DNA from: Fictibacillus arsenicus
GTDB taxonomy: Bacteria; Bacillota; Bacilli; Bacillales; Fictibacillaceae
DNA: 64,000 nt
Assembly: GCF_001999465.1 (NCBI RefSeq)
Contig: NZ_MQMF01000002.1
Coordinates: 1,178,001 to 1,242,000, forward strand
Reading direction: 5' to 3'
In this document: piece after piece, positions 9,083 through 17,247 of the stretch
Layout: every line of letters begins with the position of its first letter
How positions within the stretch are numbered: the stretch's first letter is position 1
Program-made: the position numbers and the translations under genes
The notes under the pieces: generated by a model
Database searches by the model: none
Seen by the model: only the letters and a program-made list of their open reading frames with translations
Told to the model about the DNA's origin: nothing

Positions 9083-9225
9083 TTTTATTACCTCCTTAAA
9101 AGTGTATGTGTATGACCTTTGTTTAACGATTGTGTTAGGTCTGTTATCCTTTTACCTTTTTTTCACACATCTTAAACTTATTTATACAGTTTGATTTATT
9201 TACGTTTTTTCTATTCATGCTTTCG

Positions 9226-9251
9226 GTTTACTATGATTAGAAAAAGGGAAG
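9226..9251 (+). promoter_or_regulatory. Sigma-B-like promoter of the ferritin-like gene
   Basis: GTTTAC (9226-9231), a 14-bp gap and GGGAAG (9246-9251) resemble the general-stress consensus GTTTAA-N12-14-GGGTAT. It fits a stress-induced iron-storage protein, but the match is by eye only. Confidence 0.4.
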
Positions 9252-9288
9252 GATACTTTTGTAGAACAAGATTCAGGAGGTTATACAA

Positions 9289-9720
9289 ATGGAAAAAGAC
9301 TTACAAGCACTAATTGATGGACTAAACGAGGATCTTGCAAACGAGTACTCTGCAATCATTATGTATAATCATAATGCAGCAACAGTATCTGGATTGTACC
9401 GTCAGATCTTAAAACCTTTCTTCCAAAGTGAAATTTCGGACGAGCAGGGACACGCTCTTTATTTAGCAGAAAAGATCAAAACGTTAGGCGGAACACCTAC
9501 TACTCAGCCGAAGCCAGTTAAACAAGTAGAAAGCGTACGCGAAATGCTTGAAGAAGCTCGCAATGCTGAGGAAGATACTATCAGACGTTATGAAGAGCGC
9601 AAAGAGCAAGCATCAAACTTAAAGCTTACTGAGTTAGTTGTTCAGCTGGAAGATATGATCGCTGATGAAACTAAGCATAAGGAAGAAATGGATCGTCTCT
9701 TAAGCGACAGCCGCTTCTAA
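9289..9720 (+). CDS. Ferritin-like / Dps-type diiron protein
   Basis: A 143-residue four-helix protein. Candidate metal ligands follow the ferritin pattern: Glu 19; Glu 52 with His 55 (EQGH); Glu 94 or 95; Glu 127 with His 130 (ETKH). This is a full diiron set, so a bacterioferritin- or rubrerythrin-like role in iron storage or peroxide defence is likely rather than the inter-subunit site of Dps. The ATG follows AGGAGG. A candidate sigma-B promoter lies upstream and a strong terminator downstream; it is monocistronic. Confidence 0.8.
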   Translation: MEKDLQALIDGLNEDLANEYSAIIMYNHNAATVSGLYRQILKPFFQSEISDEQGHALYLAEKIKTLGGTPTTQPKPVKQVESVREMLEEARNAEEDTIRRYEERKEQASNLKLTELVVQLEDMIADETKHKEEMDRLLSDSRF

Positions 9721-9734
9721 ACAAAATATGATAA

Positions 9735-9766
9735 AAGGCCAGCTAACATTTTAGCTGGCCTTTTCG
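9735..9766 (+). terminator. Terminator of the ferritin-like gene
   Basis: Perfect 10-bp stem GGCCAGCTAA / TTAGCTGGCC with loop CATT, flanked by A and T runs, so it can act on both strands. Confidence 0.88.
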
Positions 9767-9775
9767 TTTGTTTGT

Positions 9776-9918
9776 TTACGGTACGTGTTCTATAATTTAT
9801 TTCACGTTCGCCCGTTGAAAGCCTCGTTTCACCCCAAATACAGATGTTCCACCCCAATACTGCCGAGTTTCACCCCGTGAATTACTGCTTTCACCCGGTG
9901 ATACCTAAGTTTCACCCC
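9776..9918. repeat. Phased 21-bp intergenic array A (core TTTCACCCC) with leader
   Basis: The core TTTCACCCC (one TTCCACCCC, one ending CCCG) recurs at 9827, 9847, 9868, 9889 and 9910, i.e. every 20 or 21 bp, with unrelated sequence between. It is preceded at 9776-9812 by a leader that also heads arrays at 32505 and 56105. It lies between two convergent terminators. Confidence 0.8.
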
Positions 9919-9989
9919 TACCATCTAATATGGAGGAATTTTGAATATCAAAATCTTCATTATTTCTTCCGTTTCCAGCCTATTCAAAC

Positions 9990-10022
9990 AGAAATAAAAA
10001 AAGCTGCTTAGAAAAGCAACCT
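9990..10022 (-). terminator. Terminator of ecsC
   Basis: On the minus strand, GTTGCTT pairs with AAGCAGC (one mismatch) and is followed by TTTTTTTA. Confidence 0.65.
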
Positions 10023-10027
10023 TTTTC

Positions 10028-10774
10028 TTATAAATCTCTACTCTGTTCCATCATAATACGCCATCGGAAACAGTTTTGAGCAACTTCCCCTAGATCCTCC
10101 AAGAAATGATAATTGGCATATGCTCCAACAATCGCGCCTAGACCAGGCACCATCTGAAGCATCTTAATCAAATCGATATGATCTCGATAGTCCTGCTGCA
10201 GTTCTTGCCAATTTATATTTTCAATTGCTCCTGGGTGCTCAGGAAATTCATGAATCGTTTCTTTCCAAAAGACTACTTTTTCAAAAGCTTCCTTCCTTTT
10301 ATGAGGATCAGAAAAAGCAAGACGGAACACATGAAGTATAAAAATCCGCTCTCTGTAGTCTTTTACATCCAATCCATAAATGCTGGCGGCTTCAAAAAGG
10401 AACTTCATTTTTATTCCCAGCAGCAATGGAAAGTCTGCAAGCCCGAGCAATATTCCGCCTGCCCCTGTACCGGCACCTTCTACAGCCGCTGTTTTTTTAT
10501 AAAAAGCGAGACGTTCTTTCAGCTTTTCATCTCTTTCAAGAAGCTCTGCTTCGAGCTGAGTCGTTCGTTTTGTCGTATATTCCGAACCTACTAAAGTAGC
10601 TTTTATCATATGCTTCATACTTGCTGTAATCACGTCATGCACCTTTTGAGGGATTTTCTCATTAATTTTTGTCTGAATAGATTTCGTTGCTTTGTTCCAA
10701 AGCGAAGGACGCTTCGTCATCTCAACTTCCCAATCTTTAAGTTCTTCAAAGACCTTTTGTTCATATGTGTTCAT
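10028..10774 (-). CDS. ecsC: EcsC family protein
   Basis: A 248-residue protein matching the EcsC family: a charged N-terminal helical half, a hydrophobic glycine-rich core (AGTGAGGILLGLADFPLLLGIK, about 100-122) and a second hydrophobic stretch near VPGLGAIVGAYANYH. Its biochemical role is unknown; in B. subtilis it is the third gene of ecsABC, an ABC-exporter locus affecting secretion and regulated proteolysis. Here an FAD oxidase gene lies between it and ecsB, so the operon is split. The start has GGAGGAG upstream. Confidence 0.85.
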   Translation of the reverse strand: MNTYEQKVFEELKDWEVEMTKRPSLWNKATKSIQTKINEKIPQKVHDVITASMKHMIKATLVGSEYTTKRTTQLEAELLERDEKLKERLAFYKKTAAVEGAGTGAGGILLGLADFPLLLGIKMKFLFEAASIYGLDVKDYRERIFILHVFRLAFSDPHKRKEAFEKVVFWKETIHEFPEHPGAIENINWQELQQDYRDHIDLIKMLQMVPGLGAIVGAYANYHFLEDLGEVAQNCFRWRIMMEQSRDL

Positions 10775-10831
10775 CTTACTCCTCCTCTCCTAGACATTAC
10801 GTTATATTCGGTTTGCAAGTTTCAAAATGAT

Positions 10832-12199
10832 TCAAAGTTTATTTGCAGTTGGAATACCTAACGGAAAATTAAATAGATTTTCAGGATCATATTTTGTTTT
10901 CACTTCGATCAGCCTTGGCAGATTTTCAAAATAGCATTGTTCAAGCCAGTCCTTAATGCAATTGTCATGGAAATTCACATAAGCTCCATCCGCATACGGC
11001 AATAAGGAATTCCTTAATCTTTCTACCCACTTTGTATTAACATTTGCTTCTCGCTCATTTTCCCATTTCGTAATATACAGCAAGCTGAACAATGCTTTTC
11101 GATGTACATAGGCAGTACCAGTGGGACTTACTTCACCTGCTCTTCCAGCAAGTGCCTGCAGCTGCACTTTGTTTTCAGAACTTGGAGATTTAGATAAGAA
11201 ATCTTTTAAAATTTTTATCCCTTTTGGCGGCAGTAGCATTTTTGCAAAAGCACCTGTATTTTTAAAAGGATGTGCATCGGGGTCGCCATGGTTGACCGAA
11301 TATTCTTCCATACCTGGCATCCTACCGCCAAACATTTTAACAGCATCAATGTAAGAGACGTTTTTAATCTCTATTTTTTTTGGAGGATAGGCATCTATTA
11401 AAGGCTGTACAATACGCCATAGTTCCAAAGCAGTTCCTGTAAACTCACCTAATGCTCTGATCTCTCCCTTTTCTTTCGTTAAAAGATCAATAATCGCAGT
11501 CAGCCTTATGTCCGTAAATGGTGCCCAATTCTGCCACGCCATAACAACAGGTTCAAACCCCTTCCTGTCCCATGTGATGTTTAACGTAGCTACTCTATCT
11601 ACAGGAATCACATGAAATAAAAAAGATGTAACGACACCAAAGTTGCCGCCTCCGCCACCTCGAGACGCCCAGAATAAATCAGCATTCTTTTCTCTGTTTG
11701 CCGTAATAATATTTCCTTTTGCATCCACCATCTCTAATCCTATCAATTGGTCGATCAGCATTCCGTATGGACGGGTCAGCATTCCCCATCCTCCACCGAG
11801 AGTCAGTCCTGACAATCCTACGGAAGGACATGTCCCTCCTGGAATTGTATACCCCTCTTCATATAATCTTTCATAAAGCGGAAGCAGCAGAGACCCCGCA
11901 CCTAGTCTAGCCGTTTTTGTCTTATGATTGACCTTAATTTTATTCATCTCACTAATATCAATAACGAGGCCCCCGTCTAGTGACGAATAAGCTTCATAGC
12001 TATGTCTGCCTGTTCGAATCCTGAACTTTACCTTTCTTTCTCTAGCCCAGCAAATAGCATTGGCTACGTCTTTAGCCGTTGTGCAAAAATTGATTACACT
12101 TGGAAAAAGATCATAGCGTGTATTAAATTCTTCTCTGGCAAGATCATATTCGGGATTACCTGGTGTTACAATTCTGCCCGTCAGCCTGCATTTTCTCAT
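10832..12199 (-). CDS. FAD-linked oxidase, berberine-bridge-enzyme-like (YgaK/YvdP type)
   Basis: A 455-residue PCMH-fold flavoprotein with the C-terminal BBE domain (ending in a YDPENLFNFP motif). GRHSYEAYS (His 66) and GTCPSVGLSG (Cys 124) are the two residues that carry the flavin in bicovalently linked family members, so FAD is probably doubly attached. Such enzymes oxidise sugars or alkaloid-like alcohols; the substrate here is unknown. The ATG at 12199 has AAGGAG nine bases upstream; a TTG one codon earlier is less likely. It lies on the same strand between ecsB and ecsC, interrupting the usual ecsABC order. No signal peptide is seen. Confidence 0.85.
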   Translation of the reverse strand: MRKCRLTGRIVTPGNPEYDLAREEFNTRYDLFPSVINFCTTAKDVANAICWARERKVKFRIRTGRHSYEAYSSLDGGLVIDISEMNKIKVNHKTKTARLGAGSLLLPLYERLYEEGYTIPGGTCPSVGLSGLTLGGGWGMLTRPYGMLIDQLIGLEMVDAKGNIITANREKNADLFWASRGGGGGNFGVVTSFLFHVIPVDRVATLNITWDRKGFEPVVMAWQNWAPFTDIRLTAIIDLLTKEKGEIRALGEFTGTALELWRIVQPLIDAYPPKKIEIKNVSYIDAVKMFGGRMPGMEEYSVNHGDPDAHPFKNTGAFAKMLLPPKGIKILKDFLSKSPSSENKVQLQALAGRAGEVSPTGTAYVHRKALFSLLYITKWENEREANVNTKWVERLRNSLLPYADGAYVNFHDNCIKDWLEQCYFENLPRLIEVKTKYDPENLFNFPLGIPTANKL

Positions 12200-12264
12200 C
12201 AATCAGGTCTCCTTCCATAAAACTGCTTTAAGGTAACATATGAAAGAAGCCCACTTATGGTTAA

Positions 12265-12299
12265 ACAAAAATCTTCCCAACCTCTAAGGCTAGGAAGAT
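12265..12299 (-). terminator. Terminator of ecsAB
   Basis: On the minus strand ATCTTCC pairs with GGAAGAT and is followed by TTTTTG. It overlaps the last codons of ecsB and closes the ecsAB unit before the FAD oxidase gene. Confidence 0.65.
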
Positions 12300-13507
12300 A
12301 GTGTAATATGTTTTTTTGTCAAAGACGGGAGGCGTAACAGGCTGTACACCAATGCTGCAGCAGGCATCAACAGTGCAATCAGCCAATCACCTGTAAGAAC
12401 TCCGTAAAACACTCCATATAAAAGTCCCTGAAACAGTAAAAGCCCCCGAAGCCACTTCATAAATGCCGTAACCTTCACATTTGACTCGATCGGATATATG
12501 TTAAAAATCACATTCCATTTATATTGCGTGTAGAGTGTAAACAATTGGAGTGTCAGCATTTGAAAGAACAAAACAGCTACAGCCAGCTGCCACCATCCGG
12601 GTGGTACCAGATAGAGAAAGAGAAAACCGATTAAAATCAGCCTTATGTATAAGCCAAAGTAATCACCTGACCGCGTAAAGGTTTTCATAAAAAGTGCCGG
12701 CATCATATTCTTTTTCTTAAAAGAGAACGTACCAAGCATGTTCAGCAATGGTCTTTTATGAACGGTTTGTTTCAGTGCAGGAACATCTGTAAAGTAGTTT
12801 ACTAAACGATATCCCTTCAACTTAAGCGTCTGTTCTTCCGCTAAAAGCATTTCCCATTGATATCCGTGCATCTTCTTAAATACTTCGAACACGAAGTTCT
12901 TTAAAACATACATAATAGCAAACATGGCGATCAAGAAGACATAAGCTTCATTAAACAGAAGATATACATATACAAAGTTCACGATAAATCTCATGATCTT
13001 ATAGTTCAGCTGATAGCTTTTATATGGCAGCCTTCTCTCTTCCCACGCCACATATAAATTAAATACTTTCGCCGCAATTAAAAAGAAAGCAAAAGTGACA
13101 TACATTTTCCATCCATCTGTTATGAATACCTGAACAATCGGCCACGTCAGTGTAAATACAAAAAGAGTTACGAACGAACCGCTCGCGATCGCAGAAGATA
13201 AACTCTGTGAAAAATAGTGTTTCATCCCAGATTCAACAGGCAGTAAAAATACAAGGTCTCCCTCTTTTAATAAAGTCCTGATCGCACTTTTCGTCAGCAA
13301 GAACGAAAACAGCACCGTCAAAATAAGAACTGCAGGAAAATCCTGAGGCAGTGCTTTAAGTAGCTTTGCATAATAAATACTTCCCACAATGATGAGTAAA
13401 ATTAATGAAACAATGAGTCCGCTGTTTGCCATTAAACTAAAATATTTTAACGTTTGAGTTAAATGTGCGTTGCGGCGTTTGCGCCATAATTTTTTTACAT
13501 CGATCAT
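12290..13507 (-). CDS. ecsB: EcsB, ABC exporter membrane subunit
   Basis: A 405-residue membrane protein with about 10 hydrophobic segments, translationally coupled to ecsA (ATGA overlap at 13504-13507). The length and KKLWRKRRNAHL start fit EcsB. With EcsA it forms a transporter that in B. subtilis is needed for normal exoenzyme secretion, competence and regulated membrane proteolysis (known); its cargo is not agreed. The context with scoC, prsA and cssRS in this window agrees with a secretion role. Confidence 0.88.
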   Translation of the reverse strand: MIDVKKLWRKRRNAHLTQTLKYFSLMANSGLIVSLILLIIVGSIYYAKLLKALPQDFPAVLILTVLFSFLLTKSAIRTLLKEGDLVFLLPVESGMKHYFSQSLSSAIASGSFVTLFVFTLTWPIVQVFITDGWKMYVTFAFFLIAAKVFNLYVAWEERRLPYKSYQLNYKIMRFIVNFVYVYLLFNEAYVFLIAMFAIMYVLKNFVFEVFKKMHGYQWEMLLAEEQTLKLKGYRLVNYFTDVPALKQTVHKRPLLNMLGTFSFKKKNMMPALFMKTFTRSGDYFGLYIRLILIGFLFLYLVPPGWWQLAVAVLFFQMLTLQLFTLYTQYKWNVIFNIYPIESNVKVTAFMKWLRGLLLFQGLLYGVFYGVLTGDWLIALLMPAAALVYSLLRLPSLTKKHITLSS

Positions 13508-14247
13508 GTTACTTTACCTCGAGCTACATAAAGATAGATCTCATCAAGGGTAGCATCGGTCAAACCGCTTCTTTCCCTCAATTCCTCTAAAGTTCCGCTT
13601 AACACTAACCTGCCTTCATGCAGGATCAGAAAACGGTCACAGTACCTCTCAGCAGTAGAAAGGATATGAGTAGACATTAAAACTCCTGCACCGCTATTTT
13701 TAAACGTAACCATATATTCAAGGAAAGATTGAATACCTAGAGGATCCAGCCCTACGAATGGCTCGTCTACAATATACAGCTTTGGCTCCACTAACAGGGC
13801 GCAAAGGATCATTACCTTTTGTTTCATCCCTTTAGAGAATTGGTTTGGAAACCATTTAATCTTATTATCCATACGAAATTCTTCAAGCAAAGGCCGTACC
13901 CTCGCTAAAAAAGTTTGTTCTTCAAGACCATAAGCCATAGCCGTTAACTCAAGGTGCTCCCATAATGTAAGCTCATCATAAAGGATCGGAATCTCTGGTA
14001 TATAAGTAAACTGGCTACGGTAAATTTCCGGTTCATCCCGGAAGGTCTGCTCTAAAATCTTGGAGCTGCCAGACATTGGTTCCATCAATCCGAGAATATG
14101 TTTAATCGTCGTACTTTTTCCAGCCCCGTTTAATCCGATCAGTCCGACAATTTCACTTTCCTTTACAGAAAAATTCAGATTGTGGATGACAGGCTGATTT
14201 GGCATATAACCGCCCGTTAAGTCACTGACTTCTAGGATAGGTTTCAT
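13504..14247 (-). CDS. ecsA: EcsA, ABC transporter ATP-binding subunit
   Basis: A 247-residue ABC ATPase: Walker A GLNGAGKSTT (about 37-46), Q-loop region, signature in the form FSKGMKQKVM (about 138), Walker B LYIVDEPFVGLD, and a switch His in STHILSTAE. It pairs with EcsB downstream. AGGGAGGG precedes the ATG. No terminator separates it from the lipoprotein gene upstream, so read-through from that gene is possible. Confidence 0.92.
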   Translation of the reverse strand: MKPILEVSDLTGGYMPNQPVIHNLNFSVKESEIVGLIGLNGAGKSTTIKHILGLMEPMSGSSKILEQTFRDEPEIYRSQFTYIPEIPILYDELTLWEHLELTAMAYGLEEQTFLARVRPLLEEFRMDNKIKWFPNQFSKGMKQKVMILCALLVEPKLYIVDEPFVGLDPLGIQSFLEYMVTFKNSGAGVLMSTHILSTAERYCDRFLILHEGRLVLSGTLEELRERSGLTDATLDEIYLYVARGKVT

Positions 14248-14316
14248 TTATTACCCTCCCTCTTCTTTTGGTTATCTTCACTTACCTATTATTTACCATA
14301 TTTTTTGTTTTACCCT

Positions 14317-14847
14317 TTAAGAAGCAGGCATTGGAGTTGGTGTAGGCTCTGCAAAACCTTCTTTATATTTCTCATCGATCATTTTTCGGATCTCAAGTGT
14401 GCTCTTGCCTTCTGCAGATTCACTCATACTAATCGCTGCAATTTCAAGACAAGTGCCGCATTTTGTTCCATGATCATCCCATACGATTTTTCCATCTTCT
14501 TTATTATCAGCTACAAAGCAATCATAATTGTTTTTATGCCCAGCTGAATCTCCGCACCCGCAATAACAAGGCATTGATTCCAGCACTTCTTTAAACTTTG
14601 GGGCAGCTGCATAAATCGCTGAAATATTTTCAGGCTGTTTATCTAAAAATGCAGGCATAATGTCAGTGGAAGCTGTTAATTGTTGAATATCACCACTAGG
14701 AAGATGCTTCTCATGTGCACTTTCCTTATGTTCTTGCTGTGATTGTCCTTGATGATTCTTATGCTCTTCTTCTTTCTCATTCCCGCAACCGGAGATGAGA
14801 ACACCTGCAGCAAGAGTCATCGTCATTACTAGTTGTCTTCTTTTCAC
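14317..14847 (-). CDS. PCYCGC-motif lipoprotein
   Basis: A 176-residue secreted lipoprotein. I chose the GTG at 14847, which has AGGAGG seven bases upstream and places the lipobox LISGC with Cys 21; an ATG at 14868 would lie in front of that ribosome site. After a His/Glu/Lys-rich linker comes PCYCGCGDSAGHKNN and a later GTKCGTCLEIA pair, i.e. six cysteines in the PCYCGC family domain. The family's function is unknown; metal or haem binding is a reasonable guess from the Cys/His content. The C-terminus is Pro/Thr-rich. Confidence 0.82.
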   Translation of the reverse strand: MKRRQLVMTMTLAAGVLISGCGNEKEEEHKNHQGQSQQEHKESAHEKHLPSGDIQQLTASTDIMPAFLDKQPENISAIYAAAPKFKEVLESMPCYCGCGDSAGHKNNYDCFVADNKEDGKIVWDDHGTKCGTCLEIAAISMSESAEGKSTLEIRKMIDEKYKEGFAEPTPTPMPAS

Positions 14848-14917
14848 GGAGGACCCTCCTCTTGTCATTCTTACCTAATAATAGCTCAATTCAAGCCCTT
14901 TTTTCCAATTTTATATG

Positions 14918-15196
14918 TATAATAAGTGAGACTGTATGGACAGAATATTATTGAAGAAGGTATCCCCCCTTCTTCAGGGAGAAAGATACAACGGTTCAGA
15001 TTTTTATGTTTTATGCTTTTTATTTTAAGGAGATGGTTCTCTTGGACTATTCAGTGCTTGAGTAATTGCAAATTCTTAAACTAGAGGTGCATGGCTAAAA
15101 AATCTTTTGCTTTGTTTTCATGTTCTCCTTTCTTCTCTAACCTCTAAAAGAAGGAGAGTTCTATTTTTTAATAGGACTCTTCTTCTTTATTTTGAC
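14918..15196 (+). ncRNA. Candidate short independent transcript (sRNA or micro-ORF unit)
   Basis: A TATAAT at 14918-14923 (weak -35) is followed by a perfect hairpin TGAAGAAGG / CCTTCTTCA (14952-14976). A long stem with a T-rich tail (15147-15196, arms around GAGAGTTCTAT and ATAGGACTCT) looks like a terminator. Between them are only micro-ORFs: a 7-codon one from TTG 15042 with AAGGAG nine bases upstream, and an 18-codon one from ATG 15091 with a poor ribosome site. No known RNA family is recognised. Confidence 0.35.
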
Positions 15197-15227
15197 ATGT
15201 TATCGTAATACACTGTTGCTGCAGGAA

Positions 15228-15430
15228 GTGCTGATTTCTGCTCCAGGATGCTCGCTTTCCGCGGGGCGTGCGGTGAGCCTCCTGCCGCTCTGCGCCATTA
15301 GGAGTCTCACCTGTCACACTCGTCCCGCAGGACAAGGAAAGCTTCGGCAGCGTTACATCGCACGAAGAAAATGTGATTTTTCATTTTCGAGGAGTCTCGC
15401 ACCTTGCACTCCAATCAGCTTGTCAATGAT
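15228..15430 (+). repeat. GC-rich interspersed element, copy R1
   Basis: About 200 bp. It shares with four other copies in this window the left end ...CCAGGATGCTCGCTTTCCGC, GGGGCGTGCGGTGAGCC, and the right end GGAGTCTCGCACCTTGC then CTCCAATCA. It is intergenic, upstream of hit. Confidence 0.9.
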
Positions 15431-15537
15431 GAGAATTCAGAAAAATCCACTCCAAAGAAAAATTCTTTTCGAAAATAGCATTATTTTTCTCGTCGTTAAT
15501 GTGTGTTATGATAAGTAAAAAAAATGAGGTGAACCGC

Positions 15538-15966
15538 TTGTCCCACGATTCAAACTGCATTTTTTGTAAAATTGTTGAGGGTGTTATTCCTTCCCACAAA
15601 GTGTATGAAGATGATAATGTTCTTGCCTTTTTAGATATCAGCCAGGTTACAAAAGGGCATACGCTGATCATTCCAAAAGAACATTCAAAAGATGTTTTTG
15701 AGCTGTCTGAAGAAACAGCAGCCAAGCTTTTTTCTGCTGTGCCAAAAATCGCTTCAAGCATTAAACAAACGTTTAACCCCATTGGATTAAATCTTTTAAA
15801 CAACAACGGAGAAGCTGCAGGCCAGTCGGTCTTCCACTACCACATGCATTTTATTCCGCGCTATGGTTCTGGCGACGGTTTTGGTGCAGTCTGGAAAACG
15901 CAAGATCTCCCTGCCGATGAAATGGCTGAGATCGCCCAAACCATTAAAGAGAACGTCAAGAATTAA
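15538..15966 (+). CDS. hit: HIT-family nucleotide hydrolase Hit
   Basis: A 142-residue histidine-triad protein. The N-terminal CIFCKI with the downstream triad FHYHMHFIP is diagnostic of HINT/Hit-type AMP-lysine or dinucleotide hydrolases. The TTG at 15538 has GAGGTG six bases upstream and yields the family's normal N-terminus; a longer in-frame ATG at 15499 is rejected. In B. subtilis hit (yhaE) lies next to ecsAB and serC, as here. A terminator follows. Confidence 0.92.
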   Translation: MSHDSNCIFCKIVEGVIPSHKVYEDDNVLAFLDISQVTKGHTLIIPKEHSKDVFELSEETAAKLFSAVPKIASSIKQTFNPIGLNLLNNNGEAAGQSVFHYHMHFIPRYGSGDGFGAVWKTQDLPADEMAEIAQTIKENVKN

Positions 15967-15977
15967 CACTACATAGT

Positions 15978-16009
15978 AAAACTGCCTATCTTTGTTCAGG
16001 CAGTTTTTT
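15978..16009 (+). terminator. Terminator of hit
   Basis: AAACTGCCT / AGGCAGTTT stem followed by TTTT. Confidence 0.85.
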
Positions 16010-16048
16010 CATATTCAAGAGCATCACAACATCAGAGGAGGAGAAGAA

Positions 16049-17128
16049 ATGGAACGTATCTATTTTCAAGCAGGACCGACTACTCTGCCTAAAGAGGTTA
16101 TGAGTCGTGCTAAGTCAGAGTGGGATGACTTTAAGGAAACAGGTTTAAATATTATGGAACATAGCCACAGAGGGGCATCTTATGAAGAAATTCATGAACA
16201 AGCTAAGACCCTTATGCGGAAATTATTAGACATTCCTGAAACACATGATGTTTTGTTTTTGCAAGGTGGAGCTAGCCTCCAGTTTGCCATGCTTCCTATG
16301 AATTTACTCAGCTCTGGCAAAACAGCTAAATACGTATTAACTGGATCATGGTCAGAAAAAGCGTATAAAGAAGCTCTTAAAATTGGCCCAAGTGAAGCAG
16401 TCATCTCAGGTAAAGAAACTAAATACCGCACGCTGCCAGAAATGAATTATGAACCAAGCGCTCAAGACGCTTATCTGCACATTACCTCTAATAACACGAT
16501 CTACGGTACTCAATGGCCAGACTTAAATGCATTTTCTCATCCTGCTCTTGTTGCCGACATGTCGAGTGACATAATGAGCAAGCCTTTCAACGTTTCAAAC
16601 TATGCTCTCATATATGCTGGCGCACAAAAAAACCTGGGTCCAGCGGGTGTTACAGCTGTTATTATCCGCAAAGATCTATTAAAGGAAAATGAATCGCTCC
16701 CTTCTATCCTGTCTTATCAGGTACATGCAAAAAGCAGTTCTCTCTATAACACACCGCCAACCTACTCGATTTACCTCCTTAATCTTGTTCTGCAATGGAT
16801 CGATGAACAAGGCGGTGTAAAAGAAATGGAATCTAGAAACAAAAAGAAAGCCGAGATCATCTATCATGCGATTGACAGCAGCAATGGCTTTTATAATGGT
16901 TATGCCACCCCAGAGTCACGCTCTCATATGAACGTTACCTTCACATTAAGGGATGCCGAACTAGAGAAGAGCTTTATAAAAGAAAGCGAAGAGAACGGTA
17001 TCTTTGGTTTGAAAGGTCATCGTTCTGTCGGCGGGTTCAGAGCATCAATCTATAACGCTGTACCAGAAAAATCATGTGAAAAACTTGCCGATTTCATGCT
17101 TCATTTTCAGAAAAAATATGGTAAATAA
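16049..17128 (+). CDS. serC: Phosphoserine aminotransferase
   Basis: A 359-residue class V PLP aminotransferase that converts 3-phosphohydroxypyruvate and glutamate to phosphoserine in serine synthesis. The PLP lysine lies in YAGAQKNLGPAG; the phosphate-gripping HRSVGGFRAS motif is near the C-terminus. AGGAGGAG lies seven bases before the ATG at 16049; a longer frame from 15992 has no ribosome site and overlaps the hit terminator. The gene order hit-serC-trpP matches B. subtilis. No T-box is visible in the short upstream gap. Confidence 0.93.
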   Translation: MERIYFQAGPTTLPKEVMSRAKSEWDDFKETGLNIMEHSHRGASYEEIHEQAKTLMRKLLDIPETHDVLFLQGGASLQFAMLPMNLLSSGKTAKYVLTGSWSEKAYKEALKIGPSEAVISGKETKYRTLPEMNYEPSAQDAYLHITSNNTIYGTQWPDLNAFSHPALVADMSSDIMSKPFNVSNYALIYAGAQKNLGPAGVTAVIIRKDLLKENESLPSILSYQVHAKSSSLYNTPPTYSIYLLNLVLQWIDEQGGVKEMESRNKKKAEIIYHAIDSSNGFYNGYATPESRSHMNVTFTLRDAELEKSFIKESEENGIFGLKGHRSVGGFRASIYNAVPEKSCEKLADFMLHFQKKYGK

Positions 17129-17222
17129 GCTTAATACCTTTTATATTTGATATATCTTTGGTAAAGTAGAGATACTTTCGCAATAGGCCATGAGGGCACT
17201 ATTGGAAAGAAATTAAGGCTAA

Positions 17223-17247
17223 CAGAATAGCTGAGGAGAGATGAGAA
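17223..17247 (+). promoter_or_regulatory. TRAP-like (trp RNA-binding attenuation protein) site over the trpP ribosome site
   Basis: TAG (17228), GAG (17233), GAG (17238) and GAG (17243) are each separated by exactly two bases, with a CAG at 17223 before them. Repeated (G/U)AG triplets with 2-3-nt spacers are the TRAP target, and TRAP is known to repress B. subtilis trpP translation. The triplets overlap the GAGGAG ribosome site. Confidence 0.65.

Noticed and set aside
15192-15518. Open frames inside the GC-rich element R1 (and equivalent frames in R4 at 49316-49507 and R5 at 60166-60450)
   Set aside because: The frames follow the repeat, are not conserved in reading frame between copies and have no ribosome site.
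15966-16048. A T-box or other riboswitch in front of serC
   Set aside because: The gap is only about 80 bp and is filled by the hit terminator and the serC ribosome site.
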